Shown: positions 37,730 through 58,800 of the stretch, piece by piece
Layout of the letters: every line of letters starts with the position of its first letter
Position numbering within the stretch: position 1 is the stretch's first letter
DNA from: Plumapathes pennacea
Taxonomy: Eukaryota > Cnidaria > Anthozoa > Antipatharia > Myriopathidae
NCBI GenBank assembly: GCA_964036295.1
Contig: OZ038472.1
Location: 3,983,501 to 4,047,500 of the forward strand
Length of the DNA: 64,000 bases
Direction of reading: 5' to 3'
The notes under the pieces: generated by a model
Seen by the model: only the letters and a program-made list of their open reading frames with translations
The model's database searches: none
What the model was told of the DNA's origin: nothing
Position numbers and translations under genes: made by a program

Positions 37730-38485
37730 CGAAAGCGGTCACAGCAGGGTGAGAGGCGGTCACATCAGGGTGAGAGACGGTTACAGCAGGGTGAGAGATG
37801 GTCACAGCAGGGTGAGAGATGGTCACAGCAGGATGAGAGGCGGTCACAGCAGGGTGAGAGGCGGTCACATCAGGGTGAGAGACGGTTACAGCAGGGTGAG
37901 AGATGGTCACAGCAGGATGAGAGGCGGTCACAGCAGGGTGAGAAATGGTCACAGCAGGATGAGAGGCGGTCACAGCAGGGTGAGAGACGGTTACAGCAGG
38001 GTGAGATGGTCACAGCAGGGTGAGAGATGGTCACAGCAGGGTGAGATGGTCACAGCAGGGTGAAAGGCAGTCACAGGGTGTGAGACGGTCACAGCAGGGT
38101 GAGAGACGGTTACAGCAGGGTGTGAGACAGTCACAGAAGCTAGGGCAAGAGGCATTAACAGCAGGGTGAGAGATGGTCACAGCAGGGTGAGAGATGGTCA
38201 TGGCAGGGTGTGAGTTGGTCATGGCAGGGTGTGAGTTGGTCATGGCAGGGTGTGAGGCAGTCACAGCAGCTAGGGCAAGAGGCATTAACAGCAAGGTGAG
38301 AGATGGTCACATCAGGGTGAGAGATGGTCACAGCAGGCTGAGAGACGGTCACATTAGGGTGAGAGGCAGTCACAGTAGGGTGAGAGACAATCACAGCAGG
38401 GTGAGAGATGGTCAGATCAGGGTGAGAGAGAGTAACAGCAGGGTGAGAGACGGTCACATCAGGGTGAGAGGCAGTCACAGCAGAA
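37730..38485. repeat. 21-bp minisatellite between genes C and D
   Basis: About 35 degenerate copies of GGTCACAGCAGGGTGAGAGAT, with variants (ACATCAGGG, TCATGGCAGG). A 120-bp higher-order block containing GCTAGGGCAAGAGGCATTAA is repeated at 38135 and 38268. It is open in several frames only because the unit is a multiple of three. Confidence 0.88.
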
Positions 38486-39536
38486 CCAGTAACCCTGGTC
38501 TTGGTCTTGACCTGCCAAAGGCTGATTAAGTATTAAAATGGGAAGATTTGTTATTGGGGATTGAGAATTGGTTCACATTGATTGGTTGGGGCACTGGTCA
38601 GTGACGTCACTTATTGCCATAAATACTGCCATGACTTACAAATGAATGATGTATTAATTGAAATCAGTGAAACGGTATGCAGTAAAACTGCACAACTGCA
38701 TAACTTTGCAATGCACAGAAATGTACGATGAAACAAATGCCCAGAATCTTGAGATGTGAAGACAATCTGAAGGAGCCGGAGAATCCCAGTGAGTGACAAA
38801 ACATGTGGGAAACAACTTTGCCGCTTGGTCGGATAGACTTCACAGATTTGTCCAACTGTTTAACTTCAAGGTACTTTGTGTACTTTTACTCTACATTTTA
38901 TGCTTTGATACAATTAAAGTGTCAGAAAATCTGGCTTATATTTGGTTTGTGCATTTTACTTTTACTGTGACTGTTTCTGTCACCTTAGCTTGCTGTAACT
39001 CACTGCCATACAATGAAACCACTATTGAAAGAAACTGCATTGTTGTTTCACAGCTGTTATATTCCTCAAGGAGAAATAGTTGTTGGTGTCATGACATTAT
39101 ATCAATAAGTTAATCAATGTTAACCACTAACTATAGATCTCTTAAAAATTAAAAAAACACTATATTAATCTTTTCAATTGCTGTGTTTTGCTTCTGCCGA
39201 TGGATTTGAACAATAATTTATCTGGTAGTCTAATCCCCCTCTAAGAATTAAAGATACACTCTATGTCACTACTGAATAGGCCCTTTGCAGCAGGCTGATT
39301 ACAAGCAAGGCTTGCATCCCAGCAATTTTTTCAATACAAATCTTCTTTTAATATTTCTTATTTCAAAATGCTGTCAAATTCAATCTATAAATGCTGTGAG
39401 CCTGAAACTTTGCATTCCCACATCTAATTATAAAACTTTAGTGTGGTGCTTTAACTGGGAGCCTTTGACCTTTTTATTGCCAAAACACTGCAGAAATCAT
39501 TTTGAATTTTTCAATGCCAAATCTCTGAATCTGAAC

Positions 39537-39788
39537 AAAAAATAGTTGAGACATTTTATATTATTTTTGCCCTGTTTTTCGATTTTGGACTTGTTTGCTT
39601 CTCTTCTCCCCTCCTCCTATTGCAATGTTGTTTGAGCGCCCAAATCTGTTACACAGTATTACAGGATCAACATTGAAAAGGGGAGGGGGAAATGATCAGA
39701 TTGAGCGCAATTTTACTTAAAGCGAAAGGAACAAATGCGAAATTTATCATTTTTTAAAGAAAGTCTCAACAATTTTGCAACTTATTGT
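39537..39788. repeat. Dispersed repeat, copy 1 of a 250-bp pair
   Basis: Shares about 245 bp with 41089-41340 (both contain GATTTTGGACTTGTTTGCTT and CAGTATTACAGGATCAACAT). Ends AGTTGAGAC and GTCTCAACAATTTTGCAA are inverted repeats. Confidence 0.75.
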
Positions 39789-41088
39789 CTGAGAGAGTTA
39801 AACTAAGGTATTTCAGCGAATATTTGTTGAATATTTGCAAAACTTTCTGGGAGTATGGTATTTCAAATTGGAAGTTGAAGTATGTTACAAGATTCTCGAA
39901 AAATCTGCTCATAGAAAAATGGAGATCGATTTCCCTAGAAACTTATGTGTCTTGAAACCCACAGAATATTTAACTTGGGGGTTCGTCACCGCTAAACGCT
40001 ATGTTTTGTGGTCAGAATAAAATGCGATGGTCACGAGGATTATACCGTCTTGTTGTCTGGTTGTAGAATAGACTTTGCCAAGCATCAAGTGTAGTTTAAC
40101 ATGCTTTCATTTTCAGAGACCTTTATTTGGTTACCATGTTGTGTGCGTATGAGAAGGCCTGGTACTACACAGGCATCATAAATGTTCAACGCCATGCCAT
40201 TTTACAACAGATGAGATGACCATCAGCTTGTGCGGTCTTTGTACTGTACCACCTTGTCAGTTATACAGAGGAAAGCGTTTTCTTGTTTATAAATTATTTT
40301 TCGGATTTTTGATCGCTAAAGAACACTGCTTTGCCATTTTCGCGCTATTTTTCAATACAAATGAGGTGTAAGACAGAATATATTCAGTGCTATTCATTGA
40401 ACACAGCTAAGCTATGGCAGTTTTAAGGCTGGAAAGCATGCTAAGGTTTTATACAACAAGAACAACGTCATCGAAGAAAACAAAAGGAATCATATTGTGA
40501 ATATGACACACCTGCTATTAATTTTCAACCCGCGGGTATTTGCAGACAAAGAAATCTTCGGCAACACTTGAAACTGTCCGATTTTCTCATTCTAGGAGTC
40601 ACGCAGAGTTTATCATTCAGAAAAACAACGGACTGTACGGTAGATTTCATGTTCATGAACATTTCAACGGTCAACCGCGAAAAATGCCATAAAAGGTTTG
40701 TTTACATTTTCCTTACAGTATCATTGGTTGACCGTAGAAGTCAAAATAGCTTTTATTTCAATGTATCTGCATCGGAACAGTCTCAATTCACCAAACAGAA
40801 CACAAATGTTCAAAAATAAGGACTTTAAGCTTTTTAGTAGAGCTGTATTTTGCCGTGAACGGAGCATTAATTAATAACAGACCAGAACTACTGTACCAAC
40901 CTTTACACGTCATATCCGGAAATCTCCTTCGAGTACCAACTTAAATTTTCTACATTAAAAGCCATCAAAAAAATTCTTTTGTGCGCTTTTCTGATAAATA
41001 AATCATGTACAAATAAATCAGGGCAAAAATCAGCCGGGAAAAAAGAGAGACTAACTTTTAAACTGCATTTTTCAATTACACAAAAATA

Positions 41089-41340
41089 GGTTGCAAAAAT
41101 AGTTGAGACACTTTATATCATTTTTGCCCTGTTTCTTGATTTTGGACTTGTTTGCTTCTCTTCTCCCCTCCCCCTATTGCAATGTTGTTTGAGTGCCCAA
41201 ATCTGTTACACAGTATTACAGGATCAACATTGAAAAGGGGGAGGGGGAAGTGATCAAATTAAGCGCAATTTTACTTAAAGCGAAAGGAACAAACACGAAA
41301 TTTATCATTTTTTAAAGAAAGTCTCAACAATTTTGCAACT
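41089..41340. repeat. Dispersed repeat, copy 2, with complete inverted ends
   Basis: Begins GTTGCAAAAATAGTTGAGAC and ends GTCTCAACAATTTTGCAACT, the inverse, so this is a MITE-sized element of 252 bp. Confidence 0.75.
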
Positions 41341-42106
41341 CATTGTAGTTACCACTTAACCATTTTTATATCAATCTGCATTTTAATCTCGGCCAACAGT
41401 TTGCATCTAACACTCCAATCAGTCTGCCATTCATACTCTTCTGCAGTAACTGAGCATGTACTGTCTTTGTAACAGTTGCCAGGGAATTATTTTCAGTGGC
41501 CTTGCCTTTGTCAAGTAATTATTTAGTGAAGTTCCCGGATGCTACAGGTTAAGATATTGGATAAATGTCACTTTTACAAATTCAAAAGTCGGTTTTGAAG
41601 GATTTTCGGCCAATACAAATTTTCAAGTTTTCCGACCATAAGATTCAGTATTTCTGAAACTGAGGCTCTGTTTTACTCCTCCCTAAGGTTTGTTCAGACA
41701 CAAAAGTGATCCCAGGGAAAAAAAATTTTGTGACTATGTGCATGTTAACAGTATGTGCCGGCCGTTTGATCGATTCTTACAGGAATTCGCTTTTAACCCT
41801 TTCAATCCCAAGAGTTATCAACTCCCCCAGACATATAGAATGGAAACTATGTCAAACACAAACTCACCTTCATTTTTGTGAGGATCCGTGTTCGCTGTAT
41901 TATAGCATCCCTGGGTCCGTCCTCATGCGTGTTCAGTGAGTTCATGAGCGACTATTTTCTTTGCTTGAGCCCTTGTCGACGGCATGAAACTTTCACCCAA
42001 GTATATTCGAGGTTATGCCGAGTCTCTGGTCATAATTTTGTCGCTAAGAATGCAGGTTTAGGCGAAATCTTGGCCGTCACTTTAAACCTGAACATGTCCG
42101 CCATTT

Positions 42107-42375
42107 TGCTGGTCCCCATTCCCCCAAGGGTCCAACCTCGTTCCCAGGGCCATCCGCGGCAGAAGCTTCTGCCGCGGATGGCCCTGGGAACGAGGTTGCC
42201 AAGGGTCTGAAGTTGCTGGTCCTCATTCCTCCAAGGGTCTGAGGTTGCTGGTCGCCATTCTCCCAAGGAGCCTGAGGTTGCTGGTCCCCATTCTCCCAAG
42301 GAGCCTGAGGTTGCTGGTCCCCATTCTCCCAAGGAGCCTGAGGTTGCTGGTCCCCATTCCCCAGAGGGGTCTGAG
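42107..42375. repeat. 33-bp minisatellite interrupted by a 66-bp perfect palindrome
   Basis: Units of the form CCTGAGGTTGCTGGTCCCCA then TTCTCCCAAGGAG, about five copies at 42198-42375 and one at 42107-42132. Between them, 42133-42198 is a perfect palindrome (CAACCTCGTTCCCAGGGCC inwards) flanked by CCAAGGGTC on both sides. Confidence 0.8.
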
Positions 42376-42828
42376 GTGAACCTCTGCGGGAAGCTGGTAA
42401 CAAGTCAAATCATCCTTTTTTTATTTACATTTTGGAGCGATGCTACCTAACACGAACACAGAAAACGGCAACTAGAAAGAAACCACAACAGCGCGAAAAT
42501 TACCGCTGCTTCACGTTTGCTTAGTTATTAATACAGTGGGGCGACCGCTGACATAATATAATCAGACTGCGGGAGGGGGTAACCATCCTTACGTGGGAAT
42601 TGTCAACAAAGCCTTGAAAGAGCGACCGCTGACTGGTCAGCATCCCACGAAACTCGTACCCAGACTCATCCACGTGTTTGGGTCCGTTACGGACCGGCGT
42701 TCATTTTTAGTCCTCGTTTTGTGCTGAGAATAGACAGACTTATTATGAACACTAGGTGGAGTAATAATGCGCAGAAAACGGAGTATATAAAATACGAGTT
42801 GAAATATCTTTTGTTGGTTAGATACATT

Positions 42829-42970
42829 TGTTAGAAGGGTCACCCTTCTCTATTGAAATTCCTTGTTCCGTTTACATGATACCCAGCAGGGACAACTTAT
42901 GGCCATGTAAACGCTCGAGGTAGCGTTACCCTCCCAGGGGATCACCCTCCTTCCATGTAAGCAGGGCCTA
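42829..42970. mobile_element. MITE-like element, second copy of the AGAAGGGTCACCC family
   Basis: Shares AGAAGGGTCACCCTT, TATTGAAATTCCTTG and CAGCAGGGACA with the copy at 44456, and ends CATGTAAGCAGGGCCTA. Its left end is less clear. Confidence 0.55.
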
Positions 42971-43449
42971 AATTACGTCGCGGTTGTAAGTAAAGATTAA
43001 TCTGCAGCAAGAAAGTGACATTTTATTAAAATATGCGTACTTAGAGTAATTCGATGCCATCTTCGATAACTCAAACTCCCGATAACTCGAACCAAACTTC
43101 GTTTCTCTTGGAGACCATACTTAACCCTTTCACTGTCAAGAGCGATCAAATTAAAGACAAATTTCTTCAGTTCTTCACCAGACATTTACGATACAGTATA
43201 ATGAACTTGGCATTTGATACCTTGCCCAGATGAAAGCAGATATTGGAACTATCAATTCTCACCACATCCCTTATACATTTTCTTATTAAAGGACTGGGAG
43301 ATTCTGTATTTTGAGCTTGGGAGTAGAAGAGGTAATAGGATTAGTTGTATATTAAGTGGCATATGCTGTCGAACAACTTCTCAATCCTCTCAATTTCTGA
43401 ACTTTAAAATATAATTGAATCAAACTGTTCTCATGCGCAACATAAAACT

Positions 43450-51743
<8,294 letters not shown>

Positions 51744-52889
51744 GTTGTGAAATAATTCACACCCGACCTGAAGAGAAACAAATAAATCCCATCGCGTCTA
51801 GGGTTTAAAATAGTAAATAATTTATTGAAAGCAAAGAACTGTACGACTTCGTGATTCATGTGTTCGATCTGCCGGTCCTTAATAGAGCACACGGGCGTTG
51901 CAGGAAAATAATGACTGGCAAATGAACCAATCAGAGCGCGCGATTTCACCGGAAGTAGCTCTAGCCATATAATAATAATAAATATTTTAACATCTTCATT
52001 ATTCCTTGTTGCAATTTCTATTGATCTATTTTACAACAACAGTGTGACCACCCTGATAAACGACAGAATCAGACAAGCGTCCTGACAAAAAGGTTCACGG
52101 GGTTTCAATCCAATTTGACTGGTTTTACGTTATCTTTAAGTTCATGGTGCGGTTCTTCGCTACAAGAGTCAAGATATACATACAGATATCCTGCGAGCGG
52201 CTCTCCCGATTCGGAATGGGACGCGGGGGAGAGGGGAGGGGAATAGGAGAAGAGAAGTAAAGGAGAGCTCTCTCTTTCCCCTCCCCCCTACTCCTTGTCC
52301 CATTCCGAATCGGGAAAGCCGCTCGCAAGTTTAAGATACAAATGATATGATAAGATACAAGTAAGACTAAATACGTTGGTAAGACAAAACAATTTACAAA
52401 TACTTTATACTTACACTCCGTGATATTCTGAAATAAAACTGAAACTAAGCAAAGGTTACTCCATCCACCGAAGCCGAAACCTGTGAACAAATTAAAAAAG
52501 AAAGGACACCAAATATTGGACATATTCTAGTAAAGATAACAAAAGATAACAAAAGATAAACATTTAAAATCACTTACCCAGTATATTTATATTATTATTT
52601 CAACAATTATAATCCTAAACTTCGATAATTATTGCTCAATGAAAGCGGTGATCCTCGAGGTAATACATGAGCCTTTAAACTCCTATTATCATAAATAGAT
52701 ACATGGTATACATCTTGTTTTTACTAGATTTTATATTGTAACGAGACATTCGTAGTCCTTGTGTGCAAAGGTCACAGTGAAGCTTAGAAATGGAGGATAA
52801 CCAATTCGAATTTCACGATCTTGGATGCAGTTTTGAAAACAGACAAAAATGTTCACATGTGGTCGACGATTAAAAACCAATCTCTTCAC
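51744..52889. other. Intergenic spacer between genes D and E
   Basis: 1.15 kb with the 52191-52328 fold-back element. A splice-like signal near 52415-52485 was noted, but nothing codes convincingly. Confidence 0.65.
52191..52328. mobile_element. Fold-back element between genes D and E
   Basis: Inverted arms of about 29 bp (TGCGAGCGGCTCTCCCGATT and its inverse AATCGGGAAAGCCGCTCGCA) around a purine-rich then pyrimidine-rich centre (GGGGGAGAGGGGAGGGG against CTTTCCCCTCCCCCCTA). Confidence 0.65.
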
Positions 52890-55800
52890 TTATAATAGGT
52901 TCCTTTTGCAACAGCTGGCAGGGCACAGGGCTTCACAGTTGACGTTTACTGGGCAGGTGCCGGGACAACCTGCTAAAAGACCAAGATTGACAGAGAGTCA
53001 AAATTGACCGCCTAACGCGTTCAAATAAAATAAACGCGCGCCGTGTTTGCACTAGGCTTGGATATATTCTGCCGGCATAATTTCAAGCATAATTCACTAC
53101 TTCGGGCAGCGAGCATTATGCCGGCATAATTCCGCATTTTCAAGCATAAATTAAGCATAATATGATAAAATCAGTAAGACAAAGACATGCAAATTCAAAT
53201 CGAAAATATCTTGTGATTCGCCCAACATTTGCTAAAACGAGCCCGCATCACACGCAATCGGGAGTGGTAATCGGGAATGGTAATCGGGAGTGATAATCGG
53301 GAGTGATAATCGGGAGTGGTAATCGGGAGTGATAATCAGGAGTGATAATCGGGAGTTGCAATCGGGAGTTGCAATCGGGAGTGGTAATCGGGAGAGGTAA
53401 TTGTGAGTGATAATCGGGAATGGCAATCGGGAGTGTCAATTACCACTCCCGATTACCACTCCCGATTACCACTCCCGATTGCAACTCCCGATTGCAACTC
53501 CCGATTACCACTCTCAATTACCACTCCCGATTACCACTCCCTATTACCACTCCCGATTACCACTCTCGATTACCACCCTCGATTACCACCCTCGATTACC
53601 ACTCTCGATTACCACTCCCGATTACCACTCCCGATTACCACTCCCGATTACCACTCTCGATTACCACTCCCTATTACCACCCTCGATTACCACCCTCGAT
53701 TACCACTCTCGATTACCACCCTCGATTACCACCCTCGATTACCACTCTCGATTACCACTCCCGATTACCACTCTCGATTACCACTCTCGATTACCACTCC
53801 CAATTACCACTCCCGATTATCACTCTCGATTATCACTCCAGGTTATCACTCACAATTAACACTCCCGATTACCTTAGGATGAGTAAAGGGGTAAAGCAAC
53901 TCGACTTCAAATAATTGAAGCACCCATTTAAAATGCGTGAATACGTTACTTTGTAATCATTATATGGAAAATAGAAATAGAAATTTTACCTTTAGCTGGC
54001 GGTTTGTTTGACATCGTAGAGCTTGGATTGGATGAAATATATTGCTTCAAAGCTAGGAGAGAGATCCGGGCTTTTTTTTAGCAACGAAACATACGCCTAT
54101 ATTACATTGTCGCACAACACGGGTCATTTTAATGGATGCCTCACCTGGGATTACGGTAACCAAAACATCGTGAAACTCGCTACAGCTCTGTGTCGGCGAT
54201 ACAGAGACCTCATTTTGACCGTCTAAAAGAATTGTACTTTGACCTGATGGGTCCCAAGCTTTGAACGTAACATGCTGGTGTAGTTCAGGGTGATGAACAA
54301 GGATTCTTAGTTTAAAATGTTCCCCTTTCACAAGATAGTCCTCGTGTTTCAGACTCGACGTGATCTTGTACAGACTCCCGGCTTGATTAATGAAGTTCAA
54401 AGCAACACAAACCTCTGAAATAGTAGAAAGAAAACATTGCATCAACACTGATTTATGTTTCTTCATGTTGGGAACCAAAATCTATACATTTCCAGATGTA
54501 TTGTTTGAAAAGGCCCCCTTAACCCTTTCACTCCCAAACTCAAAATGCAGATTCTCCCAACCTTTTAAGAAGAAACTGTATGAATGATGTAGTGAGAATT
54601 GATAGTTCAATCAACTTTCATCTGAGCAAGTTATCAAAAGCCAAGTTCTCCTTTCTGTATAATATATTTCTGGTGAGAAACTGAAGGAGAAAATTGAAGT
54701 TGATCACTCCTGGAAGTGAAAAGATTAAACGTCCAATAAGACTTACCTCTGTTGTCAACCTGAGATAGTTCAGCGGCGGGCTTTTTACGAGAAATGGCCG
54801 TGAAAAATTCTGGGGACTCTCCGGGAATTATGGGAGGACTGTATGGCGCGAGAACCTGCTTGCAATTCATTCTGGGATCTTCGTTTTTCTGTATCGGCAT
54901 AAAAATGAACGAGCAACTTTTCACTCGGTTCATCGCGGATCGATCGAATCTGAGGTTTATGTATGAATTCTTGTAGATCCCCTTGATTCGAGAAGTTCGG
55001 CACGGTCCCCAATAGGCCTTCAATGATTCCACCACAATGTTGCGTGTATAAAGTACAGGCTTGTACAGCCTAATCGACGCGTCATAGTCTGAATAAAAGA
55101 GAATATAGCTTGTCAATAAGGCTACGTCGACAATGCGTTTTCAAAAAGCTTAACTGCACTAATCCTCCGTTTTCGACTCGCCCGTTCACACTAATTCGTT
55201 TCCATTTTAAAACGCATCCGTTCTTGAAAGTATATACTTTGGGAACCGTTTTTGAAAACGTAGTTTTTCAAGTTATCGTTTAGGTGAGGACAGAAGGCAA
55301 AAATGCATTAAAAAATAGGTATGAAACGAAAAACGAAATCGGGTTAGTGTGGACAGGGCCTGAACGTCACAAAACCGATTTTTACGAAAAACGAACAAAT
55401 TGCTATGAAATCCTGCCACCAGTCGAATTGTGTGTGACGAATGTGATACAAATAGTACTTCACATAACGAAGTAGGAAATTACTTAGGAAGTGATGAAGG
55501 CGAGTAGCCACGCTTCTTTTGTCTTTAAGCACTGGCCAAACTGACTCTCAAGTCAAGTCAAGTCAACTTAAGTTTGCAAATTAAATCAGAACTTGCGTGC
55601 GGTTGGCCAAACGGTACTCACAAATCCAGTCAAGTCACAAGAAAACCATCAGTTGCCATAAAGATGCAATCACCGCGCGTTGAATTGGCTCGACTTGGGT
55701 TGACTTGGGTGGACATTTGAACGCGGTCAGAGTCTAATAACTCAAGCAAATCGAACCAAGTCAAACCAAGGGAGTGGCTGAACGATACCCCTCGACTGGG

Positions 55801-58800
55801 AGTCCGTTTTGCCAGGGCTTAACCCTTTCACTCCTGAGCTCAGATTACAAATTCTCCCAACCAATCAAGAAGAAAATGTATAAGTGATATAGTTAGAATT
55901 GATAGGCCAATCAGCTTTCGTCTGAGTCATATATCAAGCAGCAAATTCTCCACACTAAAGAGACTGAAAGAGAACATTGCAGTTGATCACTGCTAGGAGT
56001 GAAAGAGTTAAACACATCAGAATGCGGAAGTGAGGTCATCGATTTGTCTGCCACGCTTCTCTAGCTTGAAACTCACCAAAAATGTGGGAACCATCTCTCT
56101 TGGCCAAGATGTAGCGGTAGTTTTTCTGTCTTATGTAATATCCAGGAAAACATGCAGATTCAAAAGATGCACTCGGTTCGGTCGGAAGCAAAGACGTGTC
56201 TTTTCTGTACAGTGATGGCACGTGAGCTTTGAAGTACTGGCAGTCCTGAAGCAGCATAATCCTACTGTGTCTTGACGTCCAACAGAAATTCATACTCGCA
56301 TCCTTTTGCATCTCTGGCACATCCCAGGCGTGGATTTTGTAGAACGCACCAGACACCACTGCATACATAACGTAATGTTTAGTAATCTAGAAATCGTTCA
56401 TGCTTAAAATACCGTAAATGCTCTAACAAGCCCCCTCCCCTTCCCCTACAAGGTAATTTTTTGACATTGGCCCCTCTTACAAGCCTTATAATAAGCCTCT
56501 CTTTCCTATAAGCCCCTTCTACAAGGTCAGTTTTTGAAACAAGCTCCCCGACTGTCAGCAGCAAACTTAGTAGGGAAAGAATACATATGATGCTGCATTA
56601 GATGCTTGGTGATATCCGTTTTAAGAATACCCCTTGCTGTCATTTCAGCTTTTTAACTAACCCCTCCCCCCCCCCCCTCTATAAAGTCAATATGGGTCAC
56701 ATCATGTGCAAGCCTCACGTTTCTAGAAAATGCATTGAAAGTTGAATAGAGAAGTTGAATTGAGTTTCTTGGCTGAAGTCCTAGCTGTCCTAGGCCTGAA
56801 GTCCTAGCGAGCGCTAACTGAAATGCAAAATCTACATTTCAGTCCACGATTTTGTGCAGTGACCACTTACCCGTTTTTGCACCACCAGTTTCATAAATCT
56901 CGGCTCTTGCTAACGCATTGGCGTCCTGGCCATCTTTGGGAATCATGACCGCTGCTACACCGCTATTGCGGGAAGCAGAGGAAACGCCCGAGTTTTCGGC
57001 TGCCTCTTTGCCTGTTTCTGCTCCCAACACTGCTCCTGCCTTCCCTGCTACCGCTGCCCCCGCCCTTGCTTCTTCTCCCTCTGCTGCTGTCCCTTCGCCC
57101 CCTGTTGCTGCTACTGCTTCTGACGTTTCTTTTCCTGCTGTTACTGTCGTTACTCCTTCACCGGCCCCTGCTTCTTCTCCTCCTCCTCTGTGTTTTTCTG
57201 CTTTCTCCCCCTTTTCACCCTTCATCCCTTCAGGACCAGAATTCCCGCCAGTTTCAGGTTCAGCCGTCACTATTCCATTCTTATATTGGACTTCGAATAT
57301 CTTTCCATTTATGGGCATATCCTTCAACCCATCGTTTAGTGTTTTTAAGGTCATCTCAGCGGCTGCTGTTTCACCCGCTTTGCCACCAGCCTCGGCCCCA
57401 GCCCTCCTGCCTGCTTGAGCACCAGCAATGGCGCCAGCCCTCGTTCCGGTGTATGACGCTGCTGAGCTTCCCATATAAGCACCGGTCTTGGCTCCCGCTT
57501 CTGCTGTTATTCTCAAGAGCCACCAATTGATGGTGGAGTTCAGGCCTAAAGGTAGCAGTGTAACGAAATTTCAACAAAGATATACCATGAAGGTCTAACC
57601 AATGATTTATCCGCTTCAAAGGGAATCCAAACGCATTACCTTGGCTTCCTATTGGTTGAAAGCGTTTCTTTTAGCTTCTGTGATTGGCGGTGTAATTGCT
57701 GGTGTAGCTACGTTTGTTTTGGTTTCACGCCAAACAAAGGTTCAACAAAGATATAACACAAAGGTCTAATCTGGATTTTTACATTTTGTGACTTATCAAG
57801 AGATCCTCAGTAATTACCATCAACATAAAATGAAATTTTGGTAACCAAAAAGAGGGATTACATAAATTGATACCTGCACTGAACGGTTTAATGAAATGGG
57901 GGGAAACATGATATAAAGGTTTAACTGTTTAAAGTGGTTTTTGGCTTATTGTCAAAAGTAATCATATGTCATTGCTTTGGTTTTGCCTTATCGCTTTTGG
58001 ATTGTTCCAAACTTAACTTGGAATCACTTACCTGGTGAAGGTGGCGTGTCAGTCCAGAGGAATTCTGAGGGAATGGGACCATGAAACTTCCCATCCGGTG
58101 TTTTAACTGCAACATCCAAGTTGTCCTCGCTATATTGTTCTTTAACGAGGGCTTCTATGTAATAATACTTTCCCTTCATCAACATGATTTTCTCTGATTC
58201 CTGATGGTTGTACCTACATATACCAAAACGTACGTTATTAATAATACATAATATGTGAACAATGTAAACATCAGTAAACTACAGTCAGATATTACTGCGA
58301 TGTGTAGAAAGAAGAATACTAGGGCCTATTTTTATAGGACTGCATGTAAAGATACCCGGTCCCAGTTATGCAAAAGCACGATTAGAATAATCCTGGATTA
58401 GGACCAAAAGTTTTTGTCTTTTTTTCTTTGAGCCCTGAAAATAGGACGGTTTCGCTCAAAACTCGGCTTCGATTTGAGCTAACACAAGCTTTTCAGCTGG
58501 CCTCCGGCAAACCTTAACAGTTTGTTGGCCAAAGGGTCGAAGAAAAATAATGATTTCGATAACCCTGGATTAGCTTAATCGCCTTGATCCGATAAGCATG
58601 GCTACTGTTTGGACCTTGTTTAGACCAGGACTATATTAACTGCGGCCTAAACCTGGTTTAAAAGGCCCCAACAGTTTGTTGGCCAAGGGGTCGAAGAAAA
58701 TTGTGATTTCGTTAATCCTGGAGTTTAATCGGACTTCACAACTTGGCCCCAGTTGCACGAGTAAGCCGATACTGAGGGATCCTGTTACACTACACAATTC

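Larger units (their letters stand above)
26026..43449. other. 17.4-kb interval splitting the array
   Basis: Contains no member of the A-E family in any frame I could read. It holds the possible exon at 26948, AAGATCTTGCC-type short repeats (27537-27725), (TTTA)n at 28178-28232, the RPF1-like pseudogene, duplications, minisatellites, a poly-T at 33042-33064, a poly-A at 35424-35454, a long T-rich tract at 36950-37045, and the possible plus-strand gene from 31907. The remaining parts (about 30060-31100, 32200-33800, 34030-37700, 38490-39530, 39790-41080 and 41350-42100) show nothing I can name. Confidence 0.6.

Noticed and set aside
37749..38529. CRISPR-like regular repeats
   Set aside because: Units are adjacent with no unique spacers, and the context is animal; it is a minisatellite.
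40116..40230. Possible plus-strand terminal exon after TTCATTTTCAG (frame with AYEKAWYYTGIINVQRHA)
   Set aside because: Short, no family recognised, and no in-phase partner exon found.
53403..53914. Three overlapping open frames of YHSRLPLPITT-type repeats
   Set aside because: A 13-bp unit gives the same 13-residue repeat in all three frames; this is satellite DNA in an intron of gene E.
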